From positions 496,001-560,000 of the forward strand of contig NZ_JBFMIA010000001.1 of the NCBI RefSeq assembly GCF_040801915.1: a stretch of 64,000 nt of DNA, in the 5' to 3' direction. Within the stretch, counting starts at the first letter, position 1; each line of letters begins with the position of its first letter. The notes under the pieces were generated by a model, which worked only from the letters and a program-made list of their open reading frames with translations, made no database searches and was not told the origin of the DNA. The DNA is from Jeotgalibacillus marinus. GTDB taxonomy: Bacteria > Bacillota > Bacilli > Bacillales > Jeotgalibacillaceae. Shown here piece after piece: positions 61,991 through 64,000 of this stretch. The translations under genes were made by a program, and so were the position numbers.

Positions 61991-63406
61991 TTATTTTTTA
62001 CATGCAATTTCATAAATGGCTTGCGCGTATATCGCTGTTGCTCTCAATAAGTCGTCAATATCTATGTACTCATCTTTTTGGTGAGCCACATCTTCTCGTC
62101 CAGGAAACAATGCGCCAAATGCAACTCCTTTAGTCAATGATCTGGCGTACGTTCCACCACCAATTGCGAGTAATTCCCCCCTTTCCTTTGTTTGTTCTTC
62201 ATATACACGTAAAAGTGTTTGGACAAACGGATCTTGTCCATCAACATGATGTGGTTTTGAGTCGTCGATGTTAGCGATTTCAATACCTAGTTCTAAAAGT
62301 TCTGAAGTCAACTTTTGGATCGCTCTATCCATATCATATGTCACTGGATAACGTACATTCAACCCCAAATAAGCTTCCTCATCGCTGTACCGTATTTTTC
62401 CGACGTTCATCGTTAAATCGCCACTTATTTCGTCTTTTCCAGCCAAGCCTAAAGCATGGGCTCTTGAATCATTATGTAAATTCTTTTTAGCAAATGAATA
62501 AAACGCTTGTGCTCTCGCATCAAAATCAAATCGTGCTAAAAAGGATAGCAACATCAGACCAGCATTAACACCATTATCTGGTTCCATGGCATGTGCAGAT
62601 TTCCCGTTACACTCAAGTATCAAGACACCACCATCAATATAATAATCGCCTGTTACGCCCTGCTCTTTTAAAAACTCGTCATATTCTTGTAGTAAAAACG
62701 TTTGATCTAAATGCGGGACCAGAATAGCCTTCGCACGATCTGGAATCATATTATATCTTTCGCCCGATGTAAATGATCGCAACTCCATTTTGGGTGCTGT
62801 ATCGTCTTTTTTGCGTTCTGTTAGGACTAAATCAAAATCAATTATCCCTTTTTCAGCATGAATGATTGGGAAATCTGCGTCCGGTGCAAAACCGATCGTT
62901 GGCATTTCTTCATGTTCGAAATAATGATCTACACATCTCCAATTACTTTCTTCGTCGGTACCGACAATCATTCGAACACGCTTTTGAAATGGAATACCTA
63001 AATCATTCACCATTTTCATTGCAAAGTAGGCAGCCATTGTTGGCCCTTTATCATCAATCGCCCCACGTGCATAAATACGATTATTGTCGATTTGTCCACT
63101 AAATGCAGGGTAACTCCATCCTTCACCAGCAGGGACAACATCAACGTGACAAAGCACTCCTAATATGTCCTCTCCTTCACCGATCTCTATGTGACCAGCA
63201 AGATTTCCGACATTTTTAGTTGTGAAACCGTCTTGATCACCTTGTTTTAGCATGTAATCTAATGCTTTTTTTACGTCTACACCGAGTGGGGCTTCTACTG
63301 TCGTATTTTTTTCATCTAAAACACTTGGAATTTGAAGCAACCCTTGTAAATCTTGAATGAGTTGATCTTTATACTTTTCAACTTCTTGATCCCATTGAAT
63401 GGACAT
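61991..63406 (-). CDS. pepV: Dipeptidase PepV (M20 family)
   Basis: A 471-aa zinc dipeptidase with broad specificity, including D-Ala-containing dipeptides in Bacillus. The zinc ligands lie in GVLCHVDVVPAGEGW and GAIDDKGPTM, with the catalytic glutamates in VGTDEESNWRC. It is full length, including the lid domain. The ribosome site AAGGGGTGCAGCGC is only moderate. It is upstream of dat. Confidence 0.95.
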   Translation of the reverse strand: MSIQWDQEVEKYKDQLIQDLQGLLQIPSVLDEKNTTVEAPLGVDVKKALDYMLKQGDQDGFTTKNVGNLAGHIEIGEGEDILGVLCHVDVVPAGEGWSYPAFSGQIDNNRIYARGAIDDKGPTMAAYFAMKMVNDLGIPFQKRVRMIVGTDEESNWRCVDHYFEHEEMPTIGFAPDADFPIIHAEKGIIDFDLVLTERKKDDTAPKMELRSFTSGERYNMIPDRAKAILVPHLDQTFLLQEYDEFLKEQGVTGDYYIDGGVLILECNGKSAHAMEPDNGVNAGLMLLSFLARFDFDARAQAFYSFAKKNLHNDSRAHALGLAGKDEISGDLTMNVGKIRYSDEEAYLGLNVRYPVTYDMDRAIQKLTSELLELGIEIANIDDSKPHHVDGQDPFVQTLLRVYEEQTKERGELLAIGGGTYARSLTKGVAFGALFPGREDVAHQKDEYIDIDDLLRATAIYAQAIYEIACKK

Positions 63407-63490
63407 TAGCGCTGCACCCCTTACCGAGTAATGGTCCTATTATAGACGATTCGAGTAATACAAGCACGTTTCGAGTGGACAAAGATTCGT

Positions 63491-64000
63491 TTAAATAAGT
63501 AAAAATGCTAGAGCGAGGAGAATGATCGGCGTTAACATTCCAAACATCGTCCATTTTCTGGCACGCAAATAGCCATTATAAAATCTATATTTCCCCCCTA
63601 TAGAATGGTTATCAATGAGCAACTCCCACATAATGTTCTGTATGGTTATACAGGTAATACATAGAACGGTAACAAGGATAATGAATACCCAATCCGCAGA
63701 AACAAAAGCTGCACTGAACGTGACTACACCAAACAAACGGAGATACTGATACAGAAATGTACGGTTTCTTAAATGATGTTTGAAAAAAAGTTCTAACATT
63801 CCAGCTGTAGGACTCATCGAACGAAATATTCGTTTTGATTGTCGGAAAAGCTTTGGTTTCTTGGGCAACTTAGTTTTTGGAGGTGTTTCAATATCAATGG
63901 CCCTCGCAAAAATACGTCGGATCCATCTCACCTTCCATTCCGCTTCTTGTGAAGCATGATAAGAAAGCTGCCACGTGCGATTTAGCATCGTTCGTTTAAA
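63491..64000 (-). CDS. ythQ: EcsB-like ABC transporter permease YthQ, partial (3' end)
   Basis: Only the C-terminal 169 codons lie in the window; the frame is open to its right edge. It has four predicted helices near the C-terminus, a charged loop KTKLPKKPKLFRQS, and the block LFFKHHLRNRTFLYQYLRL, which is typical of the EcsB/YthQ permeases. In B. subtilis ythP (ATPase)-ythQ follows ytjP (pepV), supporting this assignment. The role is unknown, and the ATPase gene must lie just outside the window. Confidence 0.8.
   Translation of the reverse strand, partial: FKRTMLNRTWQLSYHASQEAEWKVRWIRRIFARAIDIETPPKTKLPKKPKLFRQSKRIFRSMSPTAGMLELFFKHHLRNRTFLYQYLRLFGVVTFSAAFVSADWVFIILVTVLCITCITIQNIMWELLIDNHSIGGKYRFYNGYLRARKWTMFGMLTPIILLALAFLLI

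Noticed and set aside
1..64000. CRISPR arrays, tRNA or rRNA genes, intact IS elements, toxin-antitoxin or defence systems
   Set aside because: No regularly spaced repeats, cloverleaf sequences, transposase motifs (DDE) or defence-gene motifs were seen on either strand. Subtle systems would need profile searches.

Overview
This window comes from the chromosome of a low-GC, endospore-forming member of the Bacillaceae. The gene order follows the Bacillus subtilis stretch from ytfJ (gerW) to ythQ almost gene for gene. Spore-formation is supported by gerW, an alpha/beta SASP gene and refZ. An alkaliphilic or halotolerant relative of Bacillus is an inference only; the poly-aspartate tail of the class A penicillin-binding protein and the generally acidic exported proteins fit it.

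Layout. 1-8.3 kb: gerW (partial), ytfI, yteJ, sppA, NAD kinase, rarD, ytcJ, ytcI and sspA. 8.4-16.8 kb: thiI-iscS, two tandem brnQ genes, and ezrA. The brnQ pair is a visible tandem duplication: an ezrA 3' scar and an iscS internal scar lie between the copies, with unrelated DNA inserted next to them. 17-23.2 kb: a frameshifted hisJ remnant in its expected place, refZ, msrC, methionine gamma-lyase, the diguanylate cyclase gene dgcP, and rpsD with a long leader. 23.3-25 kb: an AT-rich graveyard holding a broken MerR-type gene and two overlapping unknown frames. 25-35.4 kb: tyrS with a tRNA-Tyr T-box, a class A PBP, acsA divergent from acuABC with a cre site, and an unknown membrane protein where B. 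subtilis has motPS. 35.5-47.8 kb: ccpA, aroA (chorismate mutase-DAHP synthase), a 721-aa FtsA-like protein, brxC/ytxH/ytxG, murC, sftA, ytpR and ytpQ. 48-54.6 kb: ytpP with a PTS-EIIC-like protein, two lipoproteins, plasmid-Rep-like and secreted-protein gene remnants, an XTPase-like gene, ytoP, ytzB and a 57-codon gene. 54.6-64 kb: ytnP, trmB, ytmP, ytlR-ytlQ-thpR, a cysteine synthase, dat, pepV and a partial ythQ.

How the genes work together. acsA-acuABC-ccpA is a compact acetate and carbon-catabolite module: the synthetase, its acetyltransferase and deacetylase, and the global regulator. ezrA, refZ, sftA, murC, the PBP and the FtsA-like protein concern division, segregation and wall synthesis. 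iscS-thiI supplies sulfur for tRNA and thiamine. megL, msrC and the cysteine synthase handle sulfur amino acids. Most of the window is ordinary conserved Bacillus chromosome. The unusual content lies in the insertion and decay zones at 12.4-13.6, 17.1-17.6, 23.3-25.0, 50.1-51.4 and 53.6-54.5 kb. I found no CRISPR array, tRNA, rRNA, intact transposon or recognisable defence system.
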